A stretch of 64,000 nucleotides of DNA from Chlamydiota bacterium (GTDB lineage: Bacteria; Chlamydiota; Chlamydiia; Chlamydiales; RGXB01). Positions 26,326-34,877 of this stretch are shown here, one piece after another. The notes under the pieces were generated by a model. That model was not told the origin of the DNA. It saw only the letters and a list, made by a program, of their open reading frames with translations, and searched no databases. Within the stretch, counting starts at the first letter, position 1, and every line of letters begins with the position of its first letter. The stretch spans positions 62,001-126,000 of the forward strand of contig VGMG01000002.1 of assembly GCA_016866495.1 (NCBI GenBank). Reading direction: 5' to 3'. The position numbers and the translations under genes are program-made.

Positions 26326-29300
26326 ATTTGCTTTCTAGCAAAATCTCTAAAGCTTTTGCAAGCTGAAGATCTTTCTTTTCGAAAGATTCTCTTGGAGAGA
26401 TATCCAAATAGATATCAATAGGACCGGCTCCATCCCTCTCAACGATAGGTGTTGTGCTTTCCTTTAAATAGGAGGCGTGAGCCGGAACTGTGACTTGCAA
26501 TGCACAGCCAGGTAAGATAGAAATGGAGGGACAAATACCTATCCCGCCTCCCCAGGTTTTTGTTCCGATCACCGTAGCTTGGTGTACCCTCTTTAATTTT
26601 GCGATAAAAAACTCCCCGTCCGAGCTGGTCTGCTGATTACAAAGGATCACGAGTTTGGGGGCTTTTGCGCTGCGTTCAAAACAACTTTCACCTCCATGAA
26701 ATTCATGAATAAAATCTGTTGGTGTGTATATTTCGTCTATCATAGCCTCGCTAGTGTTCCCGCCATAATTATACCTCAAATCGATGATAATCCCCTCTTT
26801 ATCAACCATAGCATTATATAATTGAGTAAAAAGTTCGTAGGTTTTGAAAGACATTTCGCTTAAATAGATATACCCAACTGTTCCTTTTGATTTTTTGTCT
26901 ATCTCCATCCGGTTGGCGTAAGCCCAATCATATAAGCGCAGTCTTGAAAGAGTTTCTACCCCTATTGGCTTTGCCTGAGCCACCACCTGCTCACCATTAG
27001 CATTTTTGAGTTGAAACTGGACACTTGCTCCGTAAGATCCATAAAGCTGAGCCTCAAACCCACAAGTGCCCACAACCTGTTCTCCATTGATGGAGGTGAT
27101 GAAAGAGCCCTTTGTAAAATCTTTATAGGGATCTAAGACATGGGAAGTATCTATCAAGGGATCAATTTCTAAAGCCTTTATAATTTTAAAACCCTGTTTT
27201 TCGGCATCATACTCCAAATCTAATGGCAAAGTCGCGCTTCTTATTAAAGGGTTAAGCGGTACATTTAAATCGATGATAAAAATATGTAGAGTATTTAGCT
27301 CCGCAAGCATCATCGACAAAACCGAAATAAGATCTTTTTTATTATAAACACGATCTAATAAAGGGAGATACTTATCTCTGAGCTTCGACCAGTAAGCCTC
27401 TTGTAAATTTTGGTTATAAAAATAGGATTTATAAGTTCTGTGTACATTTTGAAAAAGGTTTTCAAACTCTTTTTTTGCATCAAAAAAAATTGTTTGACCA
27501 GGTATAACGATCTTTTTACCGACACCCCCCTTTAAACCGCTGCTGAAATCGGCCCAGAGAAATTCCCCGTTTTCGATAACAACCCCTTTACTGGACGTTG
27601 GTGAAAAATAGGCATCACTGAAATCATAGTCCCCCTCTTCGATCTTTTTACCCTCATACGAAAAAAAGTTTGTGCCGTTTCCTATGAGAATCACACCTTT
27701 TTCTGTACCTATCAATTTCTGTACAGGAAGAAAGGGAGTCAGATTAAATGTTTTTTTGGTAAACAATGAAGGGCTTAGTTCTAAACAATCCTTGATCTCT
27801 GTAAGCTTAAACGGGTTTTGGCCGTTAAAACTCACCCCCATTAAACTTGGGAGTGCAACGGTTTTTAAATGAGATTTTTCAGGGTTGTCTAATTTAAAAT
27901 GAAATCTTCTATTTCGTGAAAGGAAGTACAAACACGCTTGTTTTGGGTGCCACACAGGGTTGAAACCGTCTATCTCTGAGGCTGTAATAGGATAACAGAC
28001 CCTATTTTCAAGGTCATAGACCTTCAATTCTCTGAAAAGGTTTCTTTTTAAAACTGAATAGGCAATCCATTTCCCGTCAGAGGAAAAAGCCACCCCCTCT
28101 TTTCCCAAATCAAACGGAATATTTTTGTCGATAAGAATCTCTTTTTTTGTCTCAACGTCATAGACAAATAATTCCTGCTGGGAGGAGATCGTAGCCATTT
28201 TTGTGCCCTGACTATTTACAACCAATTTTGTCCGCGTGCGGTCCCCCAAGTAACAGGAGTCTTTCCCGCCTTCAAAATCTTGAATTTCTAAATTCACCCC
28301 TTTGTCATTTGAGGATAAAGCGAATATTTTCTTTTCCGAAAACGCCAGATCATAAATATAATCCCCTTTTTCAGACTTTAACCGATTAAAACCAGCCATT
28401 TTTTCGCATAATAAAAAACCATCCCCCCGAATTAAAAAGGCGATCATGCCAGCTTGAGGATAAACTGCACACTTTTCTTGGATGTAATATCCTAGAGGGT
28501 TTTGAAAAGCGAGAAGGTCGTGTATCTCTTTTTTTAAGAAAACCCTCGATTTTTTTTCCCTGTTTTCCCCAACAAATTCTATATCTAATTTCAAAACAGT
28601 TTGGGTTTTTGGATCAAAAATCTTGAGATCTGCAGCAATACTTAAAATGATTTTTTCACCGTCAGTTGAGGCATGCAAAATAGAAAATTGTTCATCCTCG
28701 TAAAGTTTTAAAATTTCATTGGCCTCCAGCATGTAGAGACTGGCCCTACCACTTATATCGGATAAAAAGTAGAGCTTATTTCCAATAACCATGGGATTGA
28801 AGCAGTTTGCCTCCTCAAATAGAGTGATTTTTTCTAGACCGAAATTCCCTTGCGGGTAAACCCCTTTATAAATCTGTCTAAGCTGTCCGCCCCTATATGC
28901 CTCAATAACCGATTGGGGGGAAAAACGGGTAAAAAAGAATTCCCCGTTTTGAGAAAAAAAAGGCTCAGAGGATTGGTCAACTCCCAGATAATCTTCTTTT
29001 GTCTTTTGATTATCAAATTCCACTAGAGCAAGCGTTTTTTCTCTTGAGATATTTTTGGAAAAAGACTGGTAGGCTATTTTACCGTCTGTGAACCAGCTGC
29101 ATGGGCTTCGATGAATTCCCGTGTAAGTGTGCCGCTCTAGGTTGTCCCCATCGAGACCGATAGAAAACAAATCCCAGTTCAGAAGAAAACCTACTTTTCC
29201 TACAAAAGCTAACTTTTCTCCATTTTTAGAAAATTTCGGGTAGCTGATATCCCCTTTATCTTTTATTATAGGAGAAGCTCGTACACGATTTTTTTCTATT

Positions 29301-29449
29301 TTCCCTAACCAAAGATTGCCGCCTTGGATAAAAACAATATTGTCCCCTTTAATGTCGGGCTCTGTACAAATGCTCCCCTTTGCTTCAAGTGCACTGATTC
29401 CCAAAAAAAACAGAAGGCTTAGCTTTAGTCCTCTCCATCCCAATTTCAT
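26309..29449 (-). CDS. Exported tricorn-like serine protease (S41, beta-propellers plus PDZ)
   Basis: This 1046-aa protein has a signal peptide (LKLSLLFFLGISALEAKGS) and then about 650 residues of WD/TolB-like blades (ISYPKFSKNGEKLAFVGK, GVAFSSDGKWIAYSV). Then come a tricorn-core helical region (KYLPLLDRVYNKKDLISVL) with the candidate catalytic His in ELNTLHIF, a PDZ-like domain (GSFITSINGEQVVGTCGFE) and an S41 catalytic domain. The nucleophile motif is NQQTSSDGEFF, preceded by DLRYNYGG, with a Glu in VERDGAGPID. Tricorn proteases degrade oligopeptides; an N-terminal signal puts this one in the periplasm. I chose ATG 29449 because GGAGAGGG lies just upstream, over 29470. It lies between pssA (33 bp upstream) and the small secreted protein (17-bp overlap). 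Confidence 0.88.
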   Translation of the reverse strand: MKLGWRGLKLSLLFFLGISALEAKGSICTEPDIKGDNIVFIQGGNLWLGKIEKNRVRASPIIKDKGDISYPKFSKNGEKLAFVGKVGFLLNWDLFSIGLDGDNLERHTYTGIHRSPCSWFTDGKIAYQSFSKNISREKTLALVEFDNQKTKEDYLGVDQSSEPFFSQNGEFFFTRFSPQSVIEAYRGGQLRQIYKGVYPQGNFGLEKITLFEEANCFNPMVIGNKLYFLSDISGRASLYMLEANEILKLYEDEQFSILHASTDGEKIILSIAADLKIFDPKTQTVLKLDIEFVGENREKKSRVFLKKEIHDLLAFQNPLGYYIQEKCAVYPQAGMIAFLIRGDGFLLCEKMAGFNRLKSEKGDYIYDLAFSEKKIFALSSNDKGVNLEIQDFEGGKDSCYLGDRTRTKLVVNSQGTKMATISSQQELFVYDVETKKEILIDKNIPFDLGKEGVAFSSDGKWIAYSVLKRNLFRELKVYDLENRVCYPITASEIDGFNPVWHPKQACLYFLSRNRRFHFKLDNPEKSHLKTVALPSLMGVSFNGQNPFKLTEIKDCLELSPSLFTKKTFNLTPFLPVQKLIGTEKGVILIGNGTNFFSYEGKKIEEGDYDFSDAYFSPTSSKGVVIENGEFLWADFSSGLKGGVGKKIVIPGQTIFFDAKKEFENLFQNVHRTYKSYFYNQNLQEAYWSKLRDKYLPLLDRVYNKKDLISVLSMMLAELNTLHIFIIDLNVPLNPLIRSATLPLDLEYDAEKQGFKIIKALEIDPLIDTSHVLDPYKDFTKGSFITSINGEQVVGTCGFEAQLYGSYGASVQFQLKNANGEQVVAQAKPIGVETLSRLRLYDWAYANRMEIDKKSKGTVGYIYLSEMSFKTYELFTQLYNAMVDKEGIIIDLRYNYGGNTSEAMIDEIYTPTDFIHEFHGGESCFERSAKAPKLVILCNQQTSSDGEFFIAKLKRVHQATVIGTKTWGGGIGICPSISILPGCALQVTVPAHASYLKESTTPIVERDGAGPIDIYLDISPRESFEKKDLQLAKALEILLESKYEEPS

Positions 29450-29482
29450 AAAACCCTCTCCGTTTAACACTAAAAAAATCGT

Positions 29483-30259
29483 CTATTCCTCCAAGGCATC
29501 AAGACTTTGATTTGTGGAACGGTAGAAAATGCCCCACATCACATAAGCCCAGGTCACAAGGAAAAAAAACCAGTCGAAATGGTACATGAAACCAAAAAGA
29601 AGCGTCAACATTATTAAAGAAATAATAAATATCCCAAAAAAATCCAGATGTTCTTTTTGTATCCATTTCAAAGAGACAAATCTTTTTAAGCTGATCATCG
29701 CATAAGCCAGTAAAATCATAAAAAAAGGAGCTATGTAGGATAAAACAACAGAGCCGAAAAGTTCCAAAACAGAAGAATTGCAAAAAAACAGCTGCATCGA
29801 AAGGGCCGCCATCGCAGCTGCAGGGATTGGCAAACCAGTATAGATCTTGTGATTTTCAGGTTTTTCCACCCCCAATGTCTGCACATTGAAACGGACAAGT
29901 CTTAAAACGCCACTTAAAGAAAAAAGCATAGCACCCCAAAAAGTGAAAAAATAGGGAAGAGTTTTTGGTGCTACCTGAGCCGTTTTCATCAAAAGAACTG
30001 CAGGTGCCACACCAAATGTTATAGCGTCAGACAAAGAATCAAAATTCATTCCAAATAGACTCTCCCCTTTAAGCCGTCGAGCCACAAAGCCATCCAGGAC
30101 GTCTATGCAAGCTGCTGCCATAATCAGCAAAGAGGATCTTAATAGCAAAATTTTAGGTTCTAGTGTCGCATCGTAAAGGGTCGCCTTGAAGATAACAAAC
30201 AATCCAATCGATAGGCCGAGCGCTGTGATGACGTTAGGAACAACATATGGTTTTTTCAT
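29483..30259 (-). CDS. pssA: CDP-diacylglycerol-serine O-phosphatidyltransferase
   Basis: PssA makes phosphatidylserine, the precursor of phosphatidylethanolamine, from CDP-diacylglycerol and serine. The CDP-alcohol phosphatidyltransferase motif D-x2-D-G-x2-A-R-x8-G-x3-D-x3-D is present (DVLDGFVARR then FGMNFDSLSD). Several hydrophobic helices mark it as an integral membrane protein. I start at ATG 30259 (258 aa, MKKPYVVPNVITALGL); the upstream 27 codons look non-coding. It lies near the nrd genes as in C. trachomatis, here divergent from nrdA. Confidence 0.9.
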   Translation of the reverse strand: MKKPYVVPNVITALGLSIGLFVIFKATLYDATLEPKILLLRSSLLIMAAACIDVLDGFVARRLKGESLFGMNFDSLSDAITFGVAPAVLLMKTAQVAPKTLPYFFTFWGAMLFSLSGVLRLVRFNVQTLGVEKPENHKIYTGLPIPAAAMAALSMQLFFCNSSVLELFGSVVLSYIAPFFMILLAYAMISLKRFVSLKWIQKEHLDFFGIFIISLIMLTLLFGFMYHFDWFFFLVTWAYVMWGIFYRSTNQSLDALEE

Positions 30260-30416
30260 GTGATTTAAACCCCGATTTTTGCTACAATCATGCACGAAGC
30301 TCACCATATATTTGAACGATATTCTTTGATCTCTAACCACCCAATTTTTAAAAAAATTTTCCCTCTGAAGAAATTTTTTCCTAGGAGGAGAAGAAAAATT
30401 TTTTGTTTTTTAAAAC

Positions 30417-30446
30417 TGGACAAATTGTGTCGATTTACAATATATA
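30417..30446 (+). promoter_or_regulatory. Candidate nrdA promoter
   Basis: TGGACA at 30417-30422 (5/6 to TTGACA) is followed after 18 bp by TATATA at 30441-30446. The -10 lies inside the first NrdR box, as expected for a repressor site. Confidence 0.5.
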
Positions 30447-30450
30447 GTGT
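30435..30450 (+). promoter_or_regulatory. NrdR box 1
   Basis: The 16-mer TTACAATATATAGTGT matches the NrdR-box consensus acaCwAtATaTwGtgt at all positions except the first two. NrdR is the ATP/dATP-sensing repressor of ribonucleotide reductase genes; C. trachomatis has an NrdR. The box overlaps the -10 of the candidate nrdA promoter. Confidence 0.8.
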
Positions 30451-30467
30451 GTCAGAAGCGTAAATGA

Positions 30468-30483
30468 ATACAACATGTAGTGT
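30468..30483 (+). promoter_or_regulatory. NrdR box 2
   Basis: The 16-mer ATACAACATGTAGTGT keeps the conserved C, A, AT, T and GTGT positions of the NrdR box. It starts exactly 33 bp after box 1, about three helical turns, so both sites face the same side of the DNA, as known for tandem NrdR boxes. Confidence 0.8.
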
Positions 30484-30494
30484 TGCGAGGAATC

Positions 30495-33400
30495 ATGAGT
30501 GAAGAGAAAACAACCACTAGTTCAGCCTTGATTAATCAATCATGGGTAAAAAATAACAACGGCATCAGTCTCACTGTTGTCAAGCGTAACGGCCATGTTG
30601 TTCCGTTCAATGCCCAGCGCATTCATCGTGCAATTGAGTCTGCTTTTAAAGACGTCAAAAACAAAAGCGATATTACAAGTTTCTTGCAAGAGATCGGGTC
30701 TTTGACCGAAGTAGTCGTTTCTTGCTGTATACAAGAAAGCAACTTGGGTAAAACGCTCACTGTTGAGGGGATCCAAGATCTTGTAGAGATCATCTTGATG
30801 AAAAAAGGCTATCATGACGTAGCAAGAGGCTATATCACCTACCGCAATGAGCATAAAGCCATTCGCGAGCAAGGGATCGATAACGTTCGTATTTTTAGAA
30901 GAGATGGCTCCACTTTAGTCCGCCTCAATCCTGTAAAAATCGCCTCGTCGATTGAATTCGCTCTACGGACTGGGCACCAGAACGAGGGGCTTAAGGTACC
31001 AGAAAATCTTTTTGAAATGGTCAATCCGCTCACATCGCTTATCTTGGAAAAAGTCCTTCAAAAATGGCAAAATCAGGAGCTTTTATCGGTGCATGTCGTT
31101 CAAGATCTTGTTGAAGAAGTCTTAATGGACAAACGCCATTTTAGTGCAGCAAAAGCTTACATCCTTAAACAAGCCAATGAAGGGAAGGTTCACCCAAAAA
31201 CCGAAACAAGATCAGAAAAAGCGCATATTTTTCAGGTAAAAACAAAAACAGGGGAACCACGTACCATCAGCGATGATGAGATCCGCAATAAAATCGCCTT
31301 TGCTTGTAAAGGTTTTGAGTCGATCATCAAAGTCGAAGAGCTCATACAAGCGACGATCAATAACTTCTACGAGGGAATACTCGAGGAAGAGGTGGATCAA
31401 GCTATGGTTCTGGCTGCAAGGGCGATGGTAGAAAAAGATCCTTGTTATGCTGAAATTTCTTCCAGGTTACTCCTCGATATAGTCTATCGTGAGGCGCTTG
31501 GTATCTCTATGATGGATCCCTCTTTAAACCGTAGGCATAAAGAGTATTTCCCAAACTATATCCGTCGTGGTATTTCTCTAGGTCGACTATCCAAAGAGCT
31601 GCTTGATTTCGATTTAGCAAAATTGCAAGAGGCTCTTGATATTTCCAGAGATTATAGTTTCAAATATCTTGGACTGCAAACTCTTTACGATCGCTATTTC
31701 ATTCATCATGAAAGAAAAAGAATGGAGACACCCCAAATTTTCTGGATGCGCGTATCCATGGGTTTAGCTATCAAAGAGGAAAACCGTACCGAAAGAGCTA
31801 TTGAATTTTACAATACCCTTTCTCAATTTCATTTTGTCTCCAGCACACCTACCCTTTTCAATTCGGGCACCCAACACTCCCAGCTCAGCTCCTGCTATCT
31901 ATCTACTGTGATGGATGATTTGGAAAATATTTTTAAAATCATTTCGGATGATGCTCTCCTCTCTAAATGGGCAGGTGGTCTAGGAAACGATTGGACAAAT
32001 GTGCGTGCTACCGGATCGCGAATCAAAGGAACAAACGGTGAAAGTCAGGGTGTGATCCCCTTCCTTAAAGTAGCAAACGATGTTGCAGTTGCTGTAAACC
32101 AGGGCGGAAAGCGCAAAGGCGCTATGTGTGCGTACCTTGAGGTATGGCACCTTGACATTGAAGATTTCATTGAACTAAGAAAAAATACGGGAGATGAAAG
32201 ACGTCGTACTCACGATATGAATACGGCCAACTGGATCCCCGATCTTTTCATGAAAAGAGTGCATGAAAATAAACCTTGGACCCTCTTTTCCCCATGCGAC
32301 ACTCCTGATCTTCATAATCTCTACGGTAAGGAGTTCGAAAAGCGATACGAACACTATGAAAAGCTTGCCGAAGCGGGCAAAATCGGATTGTCAAAAAAAA
32401 TAGAGGCAACTGCTCTATGGAGAAAAATGTTAGGAATGCTCTTTGAAACAGGTCACCCCTGGGTTACATTCAAAGATCCTTCTAACATCCGCTCCCCACA
32501 GGATCATGAGGGTGTTGTGCACAGCTCAAATCTTTGCACCGAGATTCTTTTGAACACCTCAATCAAAGAGACCGCTGTTTGCAATCTAGGGTCTATAAAC
32601 CTGGAAAAGCATATCACCGATGGTAAGCTAGATACTAAATTGCTGGAAAAAACCGTTACAACGGCCGTGCGTATGCTCGACAACGTAATTGACATCAATT
32701 TCTATCCCATACCTGATGCTGAATATGCAAACTTACGCCATAGACCTATCGGTTTAGGATTGATGGGATTCCAAGATGCTCTATACATGATGAATATTAG
32801 CTACGCCAGCCACGAAGCTATCGAATTTGCCGATTCCAGCATGGAACATATCTCGTATTACGCCATCATGGCCTCAAGCCAACTAGCCAAAGAGCGTGGC
32901 ACCTACCAAACGTACAAAGGCTCAAAATGGGATAGAGGCCTTCTGCCTATTGATACCATCCAGCTTTTGAAAGAAGAAAGGGGTGGATTTTTAGACCAAG
33001 ATACGACAGCACGCCTAGATTGGAACCTTGTACGCGCTTCTATAAAAGAGCATGGTATGCGCAACTCTAATACGATGGCTATTGCTCCGACAGCTACTAT
33101 CGCCAATATCACAGGGATAGTGCAGTCCATCGAGCCCTCGTTTAAAAATATTTATGTAAAATCCAACCTGTCGGGAGAATTTACAGTACCTAACGTCCAT
33201 TTGGTCAATAAACTCAAAGAGCTCAATCTTTGGGATGAAGAGATGATTGACGATCTTAAGTACTATGACGGATCGATTCTAGAAATCGAAAGAATTCCTG
33301 AAGAGGTGAAAAAAGTCTACTTGACCGCTTTTGAAATCGATCCTACCTGGATCATAGAATGTGCGTCACGTCGTCAAAAATGGATTGATATGGGGCAGTC

Positions 33401-33668
33401 ATTGAACCTCTATATCGATCAACCAAGTGGTAAAAAGATTCATGATATGTATCTACTCGCTTGGACGAAAGGGTTGAAAACTACTTATTACTTACGTAGT
33501 AGAGCCGCAACCCAAATTGAAAAGTCCACAACCGATATCAATAAACGTGGGCTCCAGCCGAAATGGATGAAAAGCGTCTCTGCTTCGGCGAATATTAAAG
33601 TAGACCGCACTCCGGAAAGCAAGCCAAAAGCATGCTCTTTGGATGAGGGTTGCGAAAGCTGCCAATAA
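30495..33668 (+). CDS. nrdA: Class I ribonucleoside-diphosphate reductase, large subunit, with three ATP-cones
   Basis: NrdA reduces ribonucleoside diphosphates to deoxy forms, with the radical supplied by NrdB. The 1057-aa product has three successive ATP-cone regions (about 25-125, 130-225 and 245-335), each with the pattern (V/F)-x-x-(R/K)-(N/D)-G. The catalytic barrel follows: SSCYLS and VCNLGSIN carry the redox Cys pair, SSNLCTEI the thiyl-radical Cys and Glu, and TTYYLRSRA the radical-transfer tyrosines. The tail CSLDEGCESCQ holds the Cys pair that regenerates the active site. I start at ATG 30495 with GCGAGGA upstream; the GTG at 30480 lies inside an NrdR box. Three cones and the neighbour nrdB fit the chlamydial class Ic enzyme. 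Confidence 0.95.
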   Translation: MSEEKTTTSSALINQSWVKNNNGISLTVVKRNGHVVPFNAQRIHRAIESAFKDVKNKSDITSFLQEIGSLTEVVVSCCIQESNLGKTLTVEGIQDLVEIILMKKGYHDVARGYITYRNEHKAIREQGIDNVRIFRRDGSTLVRLNPVKIASSIEFALRTGHQNEGLKVPENLFEMVNPLTSLILEKVLQKWQNQELLSVHVVQDLVEEVLMDKRHFSAAKAYILKQANEGKVHPKTETRSEKAHIFQVKTKTGEPRTISDDEIRNKIAFACKGFESIIKVEELIQATINNFYEGILEEEVDQAMVLAARAMVEKDPCYAEISSRLLLDIVYREALGISMMDPSLNRRHKEYFPNYIRRGISLGRLSKELLDFDLAKLQEALDISRDYSFKYLGLQTLYDRYFIHHERKRMETPQIFWMRVSMGLAIKEENRTERAIEFYNTLSQFHFVSSTPTLFNSGTQHSQLSSCYLSTVMDDLENIFKIISDDALLSKWAGGLGNDWTNVRATGSRIKGTNGESQGVIPFLKVANDVAVAVNQGGKRKGAMCAYLEVWHLDIEDFIELRKNTGDERRRTHDMNTANWIPDLFMKRVHENKPWTLFSPCDTPDLHNLYGKEFEKRYEHYEKLAEAGKIGLSKKIEATALWRKMLGMLFETGHPWVTFKDPSNIRSPQDHEGVVHSSNLCTEILLNTSIKETAVCNLGSINLEKHITDGKLDTKLLEKTVTTAVRMLDNVIDINFYPIPDAEYANLRHRPIGLGLMGFQDALYMMNISYASHEAIEFADSSMEHISYYAIMASSQLAKERGTYQTYKGSKWDRGLLPIDTIQLLKEERGGFLDQDTTARLDWNLVRASIKEHGMRNSNTMAIAPTATIANITGIVQSIEPSFKNIYVKSNLSGEFTVPNVHLVNKLKELNLWDEEMIDDLKYYDGSILEIERIPEEVKKVYLTAFEIDPTWIIECASRRQKWIDMGQSLNLYIDQPSGKKIHDMYLLAWTKGLKTTYYLRSRAATQIEKSTTDINKRGLQPKWMKSVSASANIKVDRTPESKPKACSLDEGCESCQ

Positions 33669-33732
33669 GGTAAAAGTTGTTCTTCGGCCATGAAAACGTG
33701 GTCGAGGATAAAAAAATTCAAGGGGAACCAGA

Positions 33733-34758
33733 ATGAAAAATACAGAACGTTTGAAAGCCGATCAAAAAAGGCTGATCAATAACAGTAAAGTAGATGTCAA
33801 CCAACTTATGCCCCTAAAATACCATTGGGCATGGGAGCATTACCTTAATGGGTGTGCAAACCATTGGATGCCGACCGAAGTATCTATGCAATCGGATATT
33901 GAGCTCTGGAAATCCAATCGACTCACTCAAGGAGAGCGCCTTCTTGTGATGAGAAACTTGGGATTTTTTTCCACAGCAGAAAGTTTAGTAGGGAATAATA
34001 TTGTCCTTGCTATCTTCCGCCATCTCACCAATCCTGAGGCACGCCAGTATCTTCTTCGCCAAGGTTTTGAAGAGGCCATCCACACGCATACATTCCACTA
34101 TATCGTGGAATCCCTAGCATTGGATCCGGGTGAAATTTTCAACATGTACCAAGAAATTGACTCCATCCATGACAAAGATGTCTTTGAAATGAAAATTACC
34201 GAGGGGGTTCTCAAGAGTGATTTCACCACTGAAACCACTGAAGGAGCGCAAAAATTTCTTGAAAATTTGATAGGTTACTACGTGATCATGGAGGGAATCT
34301 TCTTCTATAGCGGTTTTGCGATGATTCTATCACTCCACCGTCAAAACAAAATGGTTGGTATTGGCGAACAATTCAAATACATTTTGCGTGACGAAACAAT
34401 CCACCTTAATTTTGGTATCGATCTGATCAATACCATTAAAGAGGAGAATCCGCATCTTTGGACAAATGCGTTTCAACAACACATTTATAGCTTGATCGAT
34501 GAGGCCGTGGAGCTTGAGATCCGGTATGCAAAAGACTGTTTACCCCACGGGGTACTTGGTTTGACCACCGGTATGTTCAAAGAGTACGTAGGCTATATAG
34601 CTGATAGACGCCTTGAGCGCATCGGTCTAGAAGCACGTTATCACACAAAAAACCCTTTCCCTTGGTTGAGCGAAACAATCGACTTGGAGAAAGAGGGGAA
34701 CTTCTTCGAAAGAAGGGTTACCGATTATCAATCGGCCTCTAATCTCTCTTGGACCTAA
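33733..34758 (+). CDS. nrdB: Class Ic ribonucleotide reductase small subunit (Mn/Fe type)
   Basis: The 341-aa small subunit houses the metal cofactor. Metal ligands are E83 (STAESL), E114 and H117 (EEAIH), E187 (VIMEGIF), E221 and H224 (RDETIHL). The residue four after H117 is F121, where class Ia enzymes have the radical Tyr. All seven positions are offset by exactly 6 from the numbers I recall for C. trachomatis NrdB (E89, E120, H123, F127, E193, E227, H230), the founding class Ic enzyme, which uses a Mn(IV)/Fe(III) centre in place of a tyrosyl radical. AAGGGGA precedes the ATG. A small hairpin lies in the 64-bp gap after nrdA; both genes should be co-transcribed and share NrdR control. Confidence 0.95.
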   Translation: MKNTERLKADQKRLINNSKVDVNQLMPLKYHWAWEHYLNGCANHWMPTEVSMQSDIELWKSNRLTQGERLLVMRNLGFFSTAESLVGNNIVLAIFRHLTNPEARQYLLRQGFEEAIHTHTFHYIVESLALDPGEIFNMYQEIDSIHDKDVFEMKITEGVLKSDFTTETTEGAQKFLENLIGYYVIMEGIFFYSGFAMILSLHRQNKMVGIGEQFKYILRDETIHLNFGIDLINTIKEENPHLWTNAFQQHIYSLIDEAVELEIRYAKDCLPHGVLGLTTGMFKEYVGYIADRRLERIGLEARYHTKNPFPWLSETIDLEKEGNFFERRVTDYQSASNLSWT

Positions 34759-34764
34759 ATAAAA

Positions 34765-34794
34765 GCAACCCCCATTAAATTAAGTGGGGGTTGC
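34765..34794 (+). terminator. Hairpin terminator after nrdB
   Basis: A 10-bp perfect stem (34765-34774 with 34785-34794, GCAACCCCCA/TGGGGGTTGC) and a 10-nt loop lie 6 bp after the nrdB stop. A short T-containing stretch follows, so termination may be partial. Confidence 0.65.
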
Positions 34795-34877
34795 CATTTA
34801 AAAAGAGACTGGAAAGGATCTAAACGAAAAAGCTATACTCCTAATTTCTAAACTTAAAAAGACATGGGAAAAAGGGT

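Noticed and set aside
30540-30872. 110-codon minus-strand ORF inside nrdA
   Set aside because: It is antisense to the first ATP-cone region, which is clearly coding on the plus strand.
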